A DNA stretch of 15,834 nucleotides, taken from an uncultured bacterium. GTDB taxonomy: Bacteria; Cyanobacteriota; Vampirovibrionia; Gastranaerophilales; Gastranaerophilaceae. Both the position numbers and the translations under genes were made by a program. A model generated the notes under the pieces. That model did no database searches and had not been told where the DNA came from. It saw nothing but the letters and a program-made list of their open reading frames with translations. The stretch is taken from NCBI GenBank assembly GCA_948684385.1, contig CAPQCU010000029.1:1-15834 (forward strand). The letters are read 5' to 3'. Below, piece after piece: positions 5,721 to 14,315 of the stretch. Each line of letters starts with the position of its first letter. Within the stretch, counting starts at the first letter, position 1.

Positions 5721-6920
5721 CTAGTTCATGTAAGATTGGAAGAGTGGTAAGTACAGTGCTAACGCCATACAAAGAACGATACTACCAATTACAACAAGCA
5801 TAATAGGCTCAATCGCTTTTGTTAACGTATCAATAATTGAGTCAAGAATTTTATCAAGATAATTTACACCTTTGTCAAGCATATCGCCCAAACGACCTGA
5901 TTGTTCACCTGTTGCAACCATAAACAGAAGCATCTTTGGAACAATACCTGTTGACTTGAGCGCTTGAGAGACCTGCATACCTTGCTGAACTTTAACAATC
6001 GCACCGCTCATTTTGTTTTTCATAACCGAGTTTGTAAGCGTAATAACAGCCAGATGCAAGCAGTCTACAACCGGAATACCAGCTTCATAAGAAACGCTCA
6101 TTACTGATAGGAAGTTTGAAAAGTTTGAATACAAAATCAAGTTATTAAACAAAGGTATCTTAAGTACAACTTTATCAAGTATATTTCTTGCCGGCTGCCA
6201 GTTAATCATTGTATAGCAGAATGCAACAATCGCTGCAATGAATATCGGTATAGTATACCAGTAAGTTTTTAAATAATCACCGGCCATAATCATCATGGAA
6301 GTAATCCAGGGAAGAGCTTTTTCCTGCTGAGCAAACATATCTTTAAAAGCCGGAAATACAAACATTAACATGATTAACGTTACAAGGCAGGCAAGCACAA
6401 TTACAAACGCCGGATACATCAAGGTACTGACAACTTTACCTTTAGTATTATCCTGCTTTTCAAGCAAGTTTTTGATACGGTCTAAAGTTTTTTCCAACTC
6501 ACCGGATTCTTCACCGGCTTTTACAAGACCAATAAAAATATAGCCAAATACCTGAGGATATCTTGCCATTGTGTCAGCAAAAGTTGAACCTGCCATAATC
6601 TGGGTTTTCAAAATCTTAGAAGTTTCTCTGATTTTCTTTCTCGCAGCTTCCTGCTCCATAAACATAAGAGATTCAACCGCAGGAATACCTGAAGTTAACA
6701 AGATTTGCAGAGTCGAAATAAAGTCAATCTTTTCTTTCAAAGACAACTGAGCAATTGTTTGAGATTTTTTCGCCTTTACATCAACAAATTCGTTAATTTG
6801 TGTAGGTACCAGCCCCATTTTACGAATAACGTCTCTGGCATCTTTTACGTTAGAAGCTGTTATTTCTCCTTTAACTACTTCCTTACCCTGTTTTAACGCT
6901 GTATAACTATAAATTGGCAT
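5721..6920 (-). CDS. gspF: Type II secretion/type IV pilus inner-membrane platform protein (GspF/PilC)
   Basis: At 399 residues this is the normal length for the family. It has two copies of the T2SSF domain (about 67-190 and 270-391), each with its family motif: AGEESGELE at 143-151 and ATGEQSGRLGDML at 346-358. Three membrane segments lie near 170-192, 226-246 and 375-395. The N-terminal MPIYSYTALKQGKEVVKGEI is typical. The protein sits in the inner membrane and transmits the ATPase motion to pilin or pseudopilin assembly. It is last in the operon, 11 bases after the ATPase gene, with AGGA before the ATG. Whether it serves a pilus or a secretion system cannot be settled here, because no pilin, peptidase or PilT is in the window. 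The symbol gspF stands for the family. Confidence 0.95.
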   Translation of the reverse strand: MPIYSYTALKQGKEVVKGEITASNVKDARDVIRKMGLVPTQINEFVDVKAKKSQTIAQLSLKEKIDFISTLQILLTSGIPAVESLMFMEQEAARKKIRETSKILKTQIMAGSTFADTMARYPQVFGYIFIGLVKAGEESGELEKTLDRIKNLLEKQDNTKGKVVSTLMYPAFVIVLACLVTLIMLMFVFPAFKDMFAQQEKALPWITSMMIMAGDYLKTYWYTIPIFIAAIVAFCYTMINWQPARNILDKVVLKIPLFNNLILYSNFSNFLSVMSVSYEAGIPVVDCLHLAVITLTNSVMKNKMSGAIVKVQQGMQVSQALKSTGIVPKMLLFMVATGEQSGRLGDMLDKGVNYLDKILDSIIDTLTKAIEPIMLVVIGSIVLCMALALYLPLFQSYMN

Positions 6921-6931
6921 ATTCTTTATCC

Positions 6932-8986
6932 TTATTCGTTTGCGTAACCGAGAACTCTTATAAACTCTCCTGTTGTTGTTTTACCATCAATAATATGGTT
7001 TAAACAAGAACTTTTCAGAGTTTTCATACCCGCTCCAACAGCTGCTTCTTCGATTTCAATATCGTGAGCACCTTGAGCAATCAGCTTTTTAATTTCCCTT
7101 GTTATCGGCATAATTTCATAAATCCCGAGACGGCCGGCATAACCTAAATATCCGCAGTCTTTACATCCTTTTTTTCTGTAAAGCTTTGTTTTCAAAAGCT
7201 TCTGCTGCAAATCAGGATTTGTTGTAATGTGTTTTACTTCTTCTTCTGTAGGAATATACTCTTCCTTACATTTATCGCATAACCTTCTCACAAGACGCTG
7301 AGCAATTACACCTGTCAAAGTTGAAGACACAAGATAATCTTTTGCCCCCATTTCAATCAAACGCGTAACAGTTGCAGCTGCTGAGTTAGTGTGAACAGTA
7401 CTTAATACTAAGTGACCAGTCAAAGCTGCTGAAATTGCAACTTCTAAAGTTTCAAAGTCACGGATTTCACCTATCAAAATAATATCAGGGTCCTGTCTCA
7501 AAATAGCTCTCATACAAGAAGCGAAAGTAATATCCGCTTTTGGGTTTACCTGTGACTGGTTAATACCTTCAAGCTTAATTTCAATAGGATCTTCAATTGT
7601 TGTAATATTAACATCTTCATTATTTAAAGATTTTAAAATCGTATACAAAGTTGTTGTTTTACCAGAACCTGTAGGACCTGATGTTAAAATAATACCATTA
7701 GGCGACTGAACCATGTCATGAATTTTTTGCACATCAGAAGGCTCTGCCCCAGGAATTACCATCTCAGAACCCGCAGCTTTCAAACTCACGGCTGGAGCAA
7801 GAATACGGATTACAACTTTTTCTTTACCAGATACTGGAAGAGTGTTTATACGAAAATCATACATTCTTTCATTGTATTTTATAGAAAAAGTACCATCCTG
7901 AGGACGTCTATGCTCTGCAATATTCATTCTTGCAAGAACTTTAAACCTTGAAATTACTGACTGCTCAATACTTCCAGGGATTTCAAGCACTTTTTTCAAA
8001 ATACCGTCAGAACGAGTTCTTACTACATAATATCCGATTCTCGGTTCAATATGAATATCCGAAGCTTTAGCATCAATAGCATCTGTAATAATCTTATAAA
8101 CAAATTTAGCAACATTACCGCTGGCATCTTGAAGCTCTTTTTCAACTTGAGCCCACATAGACTCTTCATCGCTAAACTGAGAAGCTTCTTCTTCAATACT
8201 TTGAATAATACGCTCAGTTTCTTTAACAGTCTGCTCCGATTTCTTTTGAATAAAATATTCTTTCAAATATTTATCAAACTCAAATGAAGGAATACAATAT
8301 ACATTTAAAGAACGTCCGGTTGAAAGAGAAATTTCTCTGATAGTAAACTTGTCATTCGGATTGACCATAGCAACACCAAGTTTGCTACCTTCCATTGACA
8401 TTATTACAACCTGTTTCTTCTCAACAACATCGTCAGGTAATTTTTTAAGAATACTCTTGTCAACTTTAATTTGAGCCTTTGATATAATTTCACATCCATA
8501 TTTTTTCTTTAAATAAGATGCAATTTTATCGAAAGGTAAATATTCCTTCTCATTTAAAATCATATCAAGAGGAACATTTCTTTCTTTAGCAATACCAAGA
8601 CACTCATCCAGCTGCTCTTGAGTCAGCCATCCAATAGAAACAAGGATTTCTTCAGCAGTAGGCTCTGGCTTAGCTTCCGCCTGCACCGGCTTGGTTTCAG
8701 CCTGATTCGCTCCTACTGAATCAACTTCAGAAATACTGCTAAAAACATCTGCAAAATCCTTATCTGATATCGGAATAAATTGCGGCGTTAAATTCTGAAA
8801 TTTCTCTTTAATTAATGCAATAATTTCAGCTCTTCCCGCACAATTATCCTTATTCAATATTACAAAGAATTCGCTTTGCCTTTTGTCTACTGGAATAAAA
8901 CCTGATGATTTCATCAGGTTTAATTCAAAGTTACTTACATATTCTTTCTTTATGCTATGTTTTAATTTATCCAGTTGATTAGCCAT
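6932..8986 (-). CDS. gspE: Type II secretion/type IV pilus assembly ATPase (GspE/PilB)
   Basis: This 684-residue protein is longer than many GspE proteins. The core has Walker A GPTGSGKT (437-444), the Asp box ITTIEDP (461-467), Walker B ILIGEIRD (503-510), a His box STVHTNSA (529-536), and a zinc-type tetracysteine pair (Cys570/Cys573 and Cys608/Cys611). Residues 110-245 form a T2SSE-N/MshEN-like domain. Residues 1-85 look like a second, degenerate half-copy of it, joined by an Ala/Glu/Pro linker. The RLG and Gln residues of c-di-GMP-binding MshEN motifs are not evident, so c-di-GMP binding should not be assumed. It powers pilin or pseudopilin assembly at the inner membrane through the GspF partner. 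It lies 12 bases after the secretin stop and 11 before gspF. The ribosome binding site is weak (AAAGA). Confidence 0.95.
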   Translation of the reverse strand: MANQLDKLKHSIKKEYVSNFELNLMKSSGFIPVDKRQSEFFVILNKDNCAGRAEIIALIKEKFQNLTPQFIPISDKDFADVFSSISEVDSVGANQAETKPVQAEAKPEPTAEEILVSIGWLTQEQLDECLGIAKERNVPLDMILNEKEYLPFDKIASYLKKKYGCEIISKAQIKVDKSILKKLPDDVVEKKQVVIMSMEGSKLGVAMVNPNDKFTIREISLSTGRSLNVYCIPSFEFDKYLKEYFIQKKSEQTVKETERIIQSIEEEASQFSDEESMWAQVEKELQDASGNVAKFVYKIITDAIDAKASDIHIEPRIGYYVVRTRSDGILKKVLEIPGSIEQSVISRFKVLARMNIAEHRRPQDGTFSIKYNERMYDFRINTLPVSGKEKVVIRILAPAVSLKAAGSEMVIPGAEPSDVQKIHDMVQSPNGIILTSGPTGSGKTTTLYTILKSLNNEDVNITTIEDPIEIKLEGINQSQVNPKADITFASCMRAILRQDPDIILIGEIRDFETLEVAISAALTGHLVLSTVHTNSAAATVTRLIEMGAKDYLVSSTLTGVIAQRLVRRLCDKCKEEYIPTEEEVKHITTNPDLQQKLLKTKLYRKKGCKDCGYLGYAGRLGIYEIMPITREIKKLIAQGAHDIEIEEAAVGAGMKTLKSSCLNHIIDGKTTTGEFIRVLGYANE

Positions 8987-8998
8987 AGTGTATCTTTA

Positions 8999-10855
8999 TT
9001 ATAAACTGTCTGCTACAGAACCTTCTCCATCATTTATGATTCTTGGAGTAATCATAATAACAAGTTCGCTCTTTTTCTTTTCAGTTTTAGAAGATCTAAA
9101 CGCTGCGCCAATTACCGGTAAATCACCCAGCACCGGAATTTTTGAAACAGTTTTTTGTTCAGATTCTTGTATCAAACCGCCGATAGCAAGAGTTTCACCG
9201 TCCTTGATTCTTACATTTTTCAAATCAAGATTTCTTCTGCTCAGCAATGTAGCCTGCAAGTCAGTACCTTGACCAGTTTGTGACGGAGTTACTACCTGAG
9301 CAGCTTCTGTTGCATAATCAGGTTTAATATTCATAGTTACATAACCTTCTGGTGAAATAAATGGTGTTAAAGCAATCTTTATACCCATATCTTTACCAAT
9401 AGTATATGTTCTTTGAACAGAACCTGTTGAACCTGTACCATTTTGAGATGATGACAAGAACTCAGAAGTTACTTTTTCTACATAGTCTTGAGTTAAATCG
9501 ATAACTGATTCTTGACCGTTTGTAATCAAAAGCTTAGGATTAGCAAGGACTCTGCCCTTTTTGTTTGTAATCAAATAGTTCAAATGCCATGAAATATAAG
9601 AAGAATTAGTTAATCCTGCTGGTGTGTAAATTTCTTTCAAAGAACCATCTGGCTGCAATGCCTGAATTGGAACAAACTGAGTTCTGCGAGGACCAGCATC
9701 TCTGCCAACAGAAGATGTGTCACCCTGGAAGCTGAATACCCAGTTTTTAGAATCAATATTCCACTGGTTCTGGAATTCTTTTGAACCATCTTCATTCAAT
9801 TCAACAATTGAAACTTCTAAATAAGCTTGAGGCTGTTTAACATCATTAGCCTTAATAAATTTTTCTACCATTTCCTGCTGCGCAGCTGAACCGCCCATCA
9901 AAGTAATAGTACCTCTCTGCGGGAAGTAAGAAACTGAAAGATTTTGAACATCAAACGGTGAAGCACTTGCAGATGCAACTGAAGAAGAAACAGAACAAGC
10001 AACAACGCCTTCACCAAGTTTCAACTCATTATCAGAACTGCTTGAAGCCGCTCCGCCTGTCACAATACCAGCTGCTCCGCCAAGAGCTGTTCCAACTCCA
10101 GGAGTAGGAGGAATGTTAACCGCAGGGCCGTTTCCACCGCCGCCAGAACCAGCTGAACCGCGAGATGGAAGAAGCATGTCACAAATCATGTTTGCCATCT
10201 CAGCAGGCGTTGTATGGTTTACCGCAAAAGTTTTTGATAACGGCTCTCTATCAAGCTGAGCTATCACCTTTTCTACAATTGCAGCATCTGATTTCATACC
10301 AAACACAATAATTTCATTGGTCGCTGTGTTTACTGTAGCTGCGTCAACTCCTGATAAACCTGCTTTCTTCATTCCAAAAACATTTTTGTTTAAGAACTGT
10401 GCAATTTTACCTGCATCTACATAATTTACAGGAAATACCATCATTTCTTGTTTTGAAAAAGTTGCATTGTCTGCACTGTTCTTTGCCAAAACAATTAATG
10501 TATTATTTTGTGTGTAATAATTCAAACCGCCGATTTGCAATACAAGCTCAAACGCTTCATTAATCGGCATATCAACTAAATCAAGAGTAACTTTACCTTT
10601 TACAGAGCTATGGAAAACTACGTTTAACCCTGCTTTATCAGCAAACATTCTCAAAACTTGTTTTACATCAGAATCTCTAAGCGACAATGTAATTTTATCG
10701 TTTTTACCTGTTAATCTAACATCAGCAGATAAAACGGTTGAATCGCTTCCAGCAGCTCTATAATTATCATAACCAGAATAAGCGATACCGGATGGTGTCG
10801 TAAACGCCAATAATAACGCTGCTGATAAAAATCTTTTTATATGATTATATCTCAT
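8999..10855 (-). CDS. gspD: Outer-membrane secretin (GspD/PilQ family)
   Basis: This 618-residue protein starts with a signal-peptide-like N-terminus (about 1-28). It has an STN/N0-type domain at about 54-123, an N1-like secretin domain at about 138-205, a Gly/Ser/Ala-rich flexible stretch at 231-275, and the C-terminal secretin core at about 340-608. The core shows RVLANPKLLITNGQ and the family signature IPVLGDLPVIGAAFRS (573-588), then ELVIMITPRII. It would form the multimeric outer-membrane gate for secreted proteins or a pilus. No lipoprotein Cys is present at the cleavage site, and no C-terminal pilotin-binding extension is visible. The start overlaps the upstream gene's stop by 4 bases (ATGA). 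It is second in the four-gene operon, which implies the organism has an outer membrane. Confidence 0.95.
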   Translation of the reverse strand: MRYNHIKRFLSAALLLAFTTPSGIAYSGYDNYRAAGSDSTVLSADVRLTGKNDKITLSLRDSDVKQVLRMFADKAGLNVVFHSSVKGKVTLDLVDMPINEAFELVLQIGGLNYYTQNNTLIVLAKNSADNATFSKQEMMVFPVNYVDAGKIAQFLNKNVFGMKKAGLSGVDAATVNTATNEIIVFGMKSDAAIVEKVIAQLDREPLSKTFAVNHTTPAEMANMICDMLLPSRGSAGSGGGGNGPAVNIPPTPGVGTALGGAAGIVTGGAASSSSDNELKLGEGVVACSVSSSVASASASPFDVQNLSVSYFPQRGTITLMGGSAAQQEMVEKFIKANDVKQPQAYLEVSIVELNEDGSKEFQNQWNIDSKNWVFSFQGDTSSVGRDAGPRRTQFVPIQALQPDGSLKEIYTPAGLTNSSYISWHLNYLITNKKGRVLANPKLLITNGQESVIDLTQDYVEKVTSEFLSSSQNGTGSTGSVQRTYTIGKDMGIKIALTPFISPEGYVTMNIKPDYATEAAQVVTPSQTGQGTDLQATLLSRRNLDLKNVRIKDGETLAIGGLIQESEQKTVSKIPVLGDLPVIGAAFRSSKTEKKKSELVIMITPRIINDGEGSVADSL

Positions 10856-11532
10856 TTTCTTTCCCCTCCGAATTTTTTGTTTAAGTTAGAAACGTCATTA
10901 TAATTTACAGACCCTTCGGTCAAAATTTCGCCAATACCAGCTTTGAATGTATTGCTGCCCAACTTAACAGTAACACTATCCTGCATAATATTAACTACTT
11001 TATAATTATTTACGACATCACCTTTTTTGACCAAATAATCGTTGCCCTCAATATTTAAAATTGCTGACGGGCTGTATTTATCATAAAGAATACCTGATAC
11101 AACAGTATCCATTACTCTTGCTGCATCAGAGCTTTCATTAACAACATCCGGCGGCTCTACTAAATCAAATTTAGGAACATCGCTCACAACAGGAGTAGCT
11201 CCTATTTCACGGTACGGTAAAAACGGATTTGCTTTAATCGTGCCTGATGGGATTGCTATCAAATCTTTTTTTGCAGTCGCGGCTGCTATTGGAACAGATG
11301 CCAGAGCAGGAACATTACCTTCTGAGATATTAACAGCTCTCAAACCGTTCAATGACATAATTGCGTGAACTGCCGGAACAGCAACACACAATGCCAGTAT
11401 CGGGATAATTACAATTCTGGAAACTCTGCGTTTTCCTTGACGCGGGCTTACGCTTGCAATTAACTCATCGGCTGTAAGGCTTAGAGCGTCTACTGATTTT
11501 TTGTTTTTCTTCATATAATTGCGCATATTCAT
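10852..11532 (-). CDS. GspC/PilP-like inner-membrane protein of the secretin operon
   Basis: This 226-residue bitopic protein has a short basic cytoplasmic part, one membrane helix at about 39-60 (IVIIPILALCVAVPAVHAIM), a Pro/Ala-rich periplasmic linker with ANPFLPY near 101-107, and a compact beta domain at about 141-201 (VSGILYDKYSPSAILNIEG, VKKGDVVNNYKVVNI, SVTVKLGSNTFKAGIGE). That layout matches the homology region of GspC and the folded domain of PilP, which link the inner-membrane platform to the secretin N0 domain. It is the first gene of the operon and overlaps the secretin start by 4 bases. ATGs at residues 1, 3 and 7 are possible starts; only a weak AGAAG precedes the first. The family call rests on layout and context more than on residue identity. 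Confidence 0.7.
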   Translation of the reverse strand: MNMRNYMKKNKKSVDALSLTADELIASVSPRQGKRRVSRIVIIPILALCVAVPAVHAIMSLNGLRAVNISEGNVPALASVPIAAATAKKDLIAIPSGTIKANPFLPYREIGATPVVSDVPKFDLVEPPDVVNESSDAARVMDTVVSGILYDKYSPSAILNIEGNDYLVKKGDVVNNYKVVNIMQDSVTVKLGSNTFKAGIGEILTEGSVNYNDVSNLNKKFGGERK

Positions 11533-11669
11533 TCTATACTTCTAACTATTAAATTGCTTCTCTCGTCTAATAACTATACAACAGTATGTAATGATTTAAA
11601 TCCTATGTTTATACTATTCCGTTCAAAATTCCATTCAAATTTAAATCTTTCACCTAATAGCACAAACCT

Positions 11670-11698
11670 ATTATAATCGTAACATACATTTAGCAAAA
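11670..11698 (-). promoter_or_regulatory. Possible promoter of the secretin operon with long leader
   Basis: On the - strand TATAAT (11675-11670) is preceded by TTTTGC at 17 bases, or TTGCTA at 15 bases. This would give a leader of about 130 bases before the first gene. A closer alternative, TTGAAT with an 18-base gap to TATAAA, lies within the same intergenic stretch. No clear hairpin or known riboswitch was seen in the leader. Confidence 0.3.
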
Positions 11699-11731
11699 TT
11701 GCAATTATTAATTAAGAGGGGCGGCAAAACC

Positions 11732-12319
11732 TTACTCAATGAACCTTACATAAGCATAAGCATTGAACTCCAGAGAACCAAAAATAATTTTTACAAAATT
11801 ATCGTTATAAGGAGTAAGCTTCACAAAATCCAAATCATCCTCATCATAATCATCCTCTGTCTCGCAAGCCCTTACCTTGCCTTTGAAAAACTGAGATTGA
11901 TAAAACATTAAATATATATCACCATTTTTATCTTTTTCAGCAATTATTTTGTAAAATCCTTTATCAAGAAGAGTTTCATCAATTATCAAGCTTACCGGAA
12001 TATTCAAAAGGTGACCCTCTTCATTCTTTTTTTTCAAAGGTGCCAGCTCCGTAATTTCATTGTCGGGATTGAGTTCATTGTGGAGGCTTGTTCCGCCGCC
12101 TCCGATTTTTTTTATTTTTTTCTTACGCTGTTTTGCTTCTTTTTCTTTCTGTTTCTTTTCAAAAACATTTATTGCTTCTTCAAACTCTTTATTAGTAACA
12201 GACTTCTGTCCGTCCCAAGCCTTATCTAATCCGCCAAAATCATCCCAGCTCTCAGCAAAAGAAGCCTGGAGAGAAAAAAATAAAGACAATATTAAACTCA
12301 TCAAAACAATCTTTTTCAT
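11732..12319 (-). CDS. Secreted protein of unknown function
   Basis: This 195-residue protein has a clear signal peptide (MKKIVLMSLILSLFFSLQASFA, cleavage near 22), so it is periplasmic or exported. A helical segment follows, ending in a very basic KEKEAKQRKKKIKKIGGGG stretch (about 58-76). The C-terminal half (about 103-195) looks like a compact beta-rich domain with an acidic DDYDEDDLDF loop. I do not recognise the family. It is transcribed alone, divergently from the TPR gene; the two starts are 100 bases apart, so the two may share control. The start has no good ribosome binding site, but the signal peptide makes it likely. No terminator is obvious before the secretin operon on the same strand, so some read-through is possible. 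No Cys suggests a lipoprotein. Confidence 0.8.
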   Translation of the reverse strand: MKKIVLMSLILSLFFSLQASFAESWDDFGGLDKAWDGQKSVTNKEFEEAINVFEKKQKEKEAKQRKKKIKKIGGGGTSLHNELNPDNEITELAPLKKKNEEGHLLNIPVSLIIDETLLDKGFYKIIAEKDKNGDIYLMFYQSQFFKGKVRACETEDDYDEDDLDFVKLTPYNDNFVKIIFGSLEFNAYAYVRFIE

Positions 12320-12381
12320 ACTATATATTATTTAACAAAACCCGTAAAAAAGTAAATCTTTTATTTTTATTAAGTATCGTG

Positions 12382-12387
12382 TATAAT
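12382..12387 (+). promoter_or_regulatory. Promoter -10 box of the TPR gene
   Basis: A perfect TATAAT lies 32 bases before the TTG start. The expected -35 position holds only a T-rich stretch without a good match. This places the transcript start near 12394, just before the short reading frame that overlaps the TTG start. Confidence 0.45.
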
Positions 12388-12419
12388 AATTTATAGTATT
12401 CGAAGATGAGAGAGTTAAA

Positions 12420-14078
12420 TTGACAGATTCTAACCTAATAATTATCATAGTAGCTTTTGTAATTGCTATTGCTGCCATTTACATATTGTACTCTATAATT
12501 CTGTTTCAAGGCAGCTCAAAAAAAGGTGACGAGCTTCAGCTTACAACAAAAGACTGTCTGAGCCACGTAAAAAATCTTTTTGAAAAAAAAGAGTACGCTC
12601 TGGCACAATTATTCGCAACCCAGTACCTTGACAGAGTTCCGGGAAACTTAGAAGTTCGGATTTATCTTGCCAAAGCTTATTTTGAAGACAGAAAATATAA
12701 TCAGGCAATAAAACAATGCTCGATTATCCTGAAAAGAAAATCAGACGATTTAGACACACATAGAATACTTGGAAGTTGTTTTATAAAAAAACAAGCCATC
12801 AGTAAAGCTATCAAAGAATATGAATACCTTTTTGACCGCACAAAGAATGATAAAGAAATTGTAAGAACTCTTGCAGAATTATACAAACAAACCGAACAGC
12901 TTTATTCTTCAATAAGCATGTATGAAATTCTTTCCGAACTTTTAGAACTTGATGAAGATGTAGCAGAAATTCAATCTATTCTTGCAGAACTCAATATTGA
13001 AATTCACAATTATCCTAACGCTTTTGAAGCTTACAAAAGGCGTTTGGGGATTTATCCGAATGACGCTGATACAAATCGCAAACTAACCGAGCTTTACATC
13101 AAAATAAAGAACTACCCGATTGCAATAGAGACGCTGCTTTATATGCTCTCTTTTGTAACTGATGCAAAAAATCTCCTCTGGGTAAATGAAACCCTTGTTG
13201 ACTTGTACGTAGAAACAGAAGAATACGAAAAAGCTATTGAATATTCTGAAAAATTACTGGATATTCAAGGCTCGGATAAGTTTAAAGTCAGAAACAACAT
13301 CGCTGCTTTCAACATAAAGCTAAACAGAATGTCTGAAGGAATTGCTATTTTAGAAGACCTGTCAATGATGACCCAGAACGGTTTTGACATTACTCTTGAA
13401 CTTGCAGATGCTTATATTCAACAAAAAGAATATCAGAAAGCACTTGATAAATACTCTGTTTTAATGGACAAAGCAACACCGAGAGAAGCCAAAACTCTCA
13501 ACCTTTTACTAAGCGATTTATACGTTCGCTGGGCAGTTGATATGACTGAACAGGAAAAATATGAAGAATCTTTTGAATACTTAAGAAATTCTTCTCAATA
13601 CAGCGCTTTAAACCCTGAAATCTACTATAATATGGCAAATAATTATTTCAAACAGAAAAATTATTCACCCTGCGTAGAAGCGCTTAATAAAGCTATTGAA
13701 TTTGACAAACAAAACGAATTTAAAGGCAGACACCTGCTTTTATTATCAGAAGCGCACCATCAGCTGGGCAACTTCTTTGAAGAGAAAAAAGCTCTTACAG
13801 ACCTTTTAAGATTTGACGAAAAAAATCCTTCCGGCCTTTACCGTTTAGGACTTATGTACACTGCTCAGCATGATATTAAAAATGCCGAAGAATCATATAA
13901 AAAGGCTATCATGTACAACCCTGAACTTATTCAGGCGAAATTCAATCTAGCCCTTTTATACGAAAATAATAACAGAGATAAAGCTAAAGAATTGTATATG
14001 GAAATTCTTGAACAAGACCCGACCTTCGAAGAAGCAAAAAGCGCTTTAACCGATTTATCTTCTTCTGATTTCTTTTAG
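12420..14078 (+). CDS. Membrane-anchored tetratricopeptide repeat (TPR) protein
   Basis: This 552-residue protein has one N-terminal membrane helix (about 4-28, LIIIIVAFVIAIAAIYILYSIILF). Nearly continuous helical TPR units run from about 45 to the end (for example LAQLFATQYLDRVPGNLEVRIYL-type pairs and ALDKYSVLMDKA). The layout is like LapB/YciM, but the C-terminal rubredoxin-type Cys pairs are absent, so LapB is not claimed. It would act as a protein scaffold at the inner membrane, with the TPR side probably cytoplasmic. The start codon is TTG: no in-frame ATG lies before the membrane helix, and GAGAG sits about 7 bases upstream. A five-codon reading frame (ATG at 12406, stop TGA at 12421-12423) overlaps the TTG and may couple translation. 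Its stop is 1 base from the stop of the convergent 57-residue gene. Confidence 0.88.
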   Translation: MTDSNLIIIIVAFVIAIAAIYILYSIILFQGSSKKGDELQLTTKDCLSHVKNLFEKKEYALAQLFATQYLDRVPGNLEVRIYLAKAYFEDRKYNQAIKQCSIILKRKSDDLDTHRILGSCFIKKQAISKAIKEYEYLFDRTKNDKEIVRTLAELYKQTEQLYSSISMYEILSELLELDEDVAEIQSILAELNIEIHNYPNAFEAYKRRLGIYPNDADTNRKLTELYIKIKNYPIAIETLLYMLSFVTDAKNLLWVNETLVDLYVETEEYEKAIEYSEKLLDIQGSDKFKVRNNIAAFNIKLNRMSEGIAILEDLSMMTQNGFDITLELADAYIQQKEYQKALDKYSVLMDKATPREAKTLNLLLSDLYVRWAVDMTEQEKYEESFEYLRNSSQYSALNPEIYYNMANNYFKQKNYSPCVEALNKAIEFDKQNEFKGRHLLLLSEAHHQLGNFFEEKKALTDLLRFDEKNPSGLYRLGLMYTAQHDIKNAEESYKKAIMYNPELIQAKFNLALLYENNNRDKAKELYMEILEQDPTFEEAKSALTDLSSSDFF

Positions 14079-14079
14079 T

Positions 14080-14253
14080 TTATAATTCTTCCGGCACATA
14101 TATCACAGTGTCACTAAGATAATCACGTGCTGTTTCTATACCGGAAGCTCTCGGTACAATTCTTTGATAGTCCTGCACAATAGATAAAATATCATCTACT
14201 GACATTTTAATAATACGCCTTCCGCCTTCTGATGATTCAATAATTCTTGCCAT
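14080..14253 (-). CDS. Small protein of unknown function (57 residues)
   Basis: The start is set at MARIIESSEGG because AAGGTG lies 6 bases before this ATG; an upstream extension of 8 residues is open but has no such site. The protein begins with a Gly/Arg-turn strand (IIESSEGGRRIIKM). An amphipathic helix follows (VDDILSIVQDYQRIV), then another short helix and a VIYVPEEL end. It has no Cys, signal or membrane segment. I do not recognise it. The short beta-then-helix form would suit a small adaptor or DNA/RNA-associated protein, but that is speculation. The stop nearly touches that of the TPR gene on the other strand. Upstream is the phosphopantetheinyl transferase gene on the same strand, 62 bases away. 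Confidence 0.65.
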   Translation of the reverse strand: MARIIESSEGGRRIIKMSVDDILSIVQDYQRIVPRASGIETARDYLSDTVIYVPEEL

Positions 14254-14315
14254 TCTTAACACCTTTCTATTGTACAATTATGTTAACGGCAGAAAAATCT
14301 AAAACTTTAGTCAAA

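Noticed and set aside
5538..5750. Open frame on the + strand across the gspF-downstream intergenic region
   Set aside because: It has no ribosome binding site, runs antisense into both flanking genes, and its residue pattern is unlike a real protein. The region is better explained as structured non-coding DNA.
12011..12335. + strand open frames opposite the secreted unknown protein
   Set aside because: Phe-rich translations are the complement of the Lys-rich - strand gene, which has a clear signal peptide.
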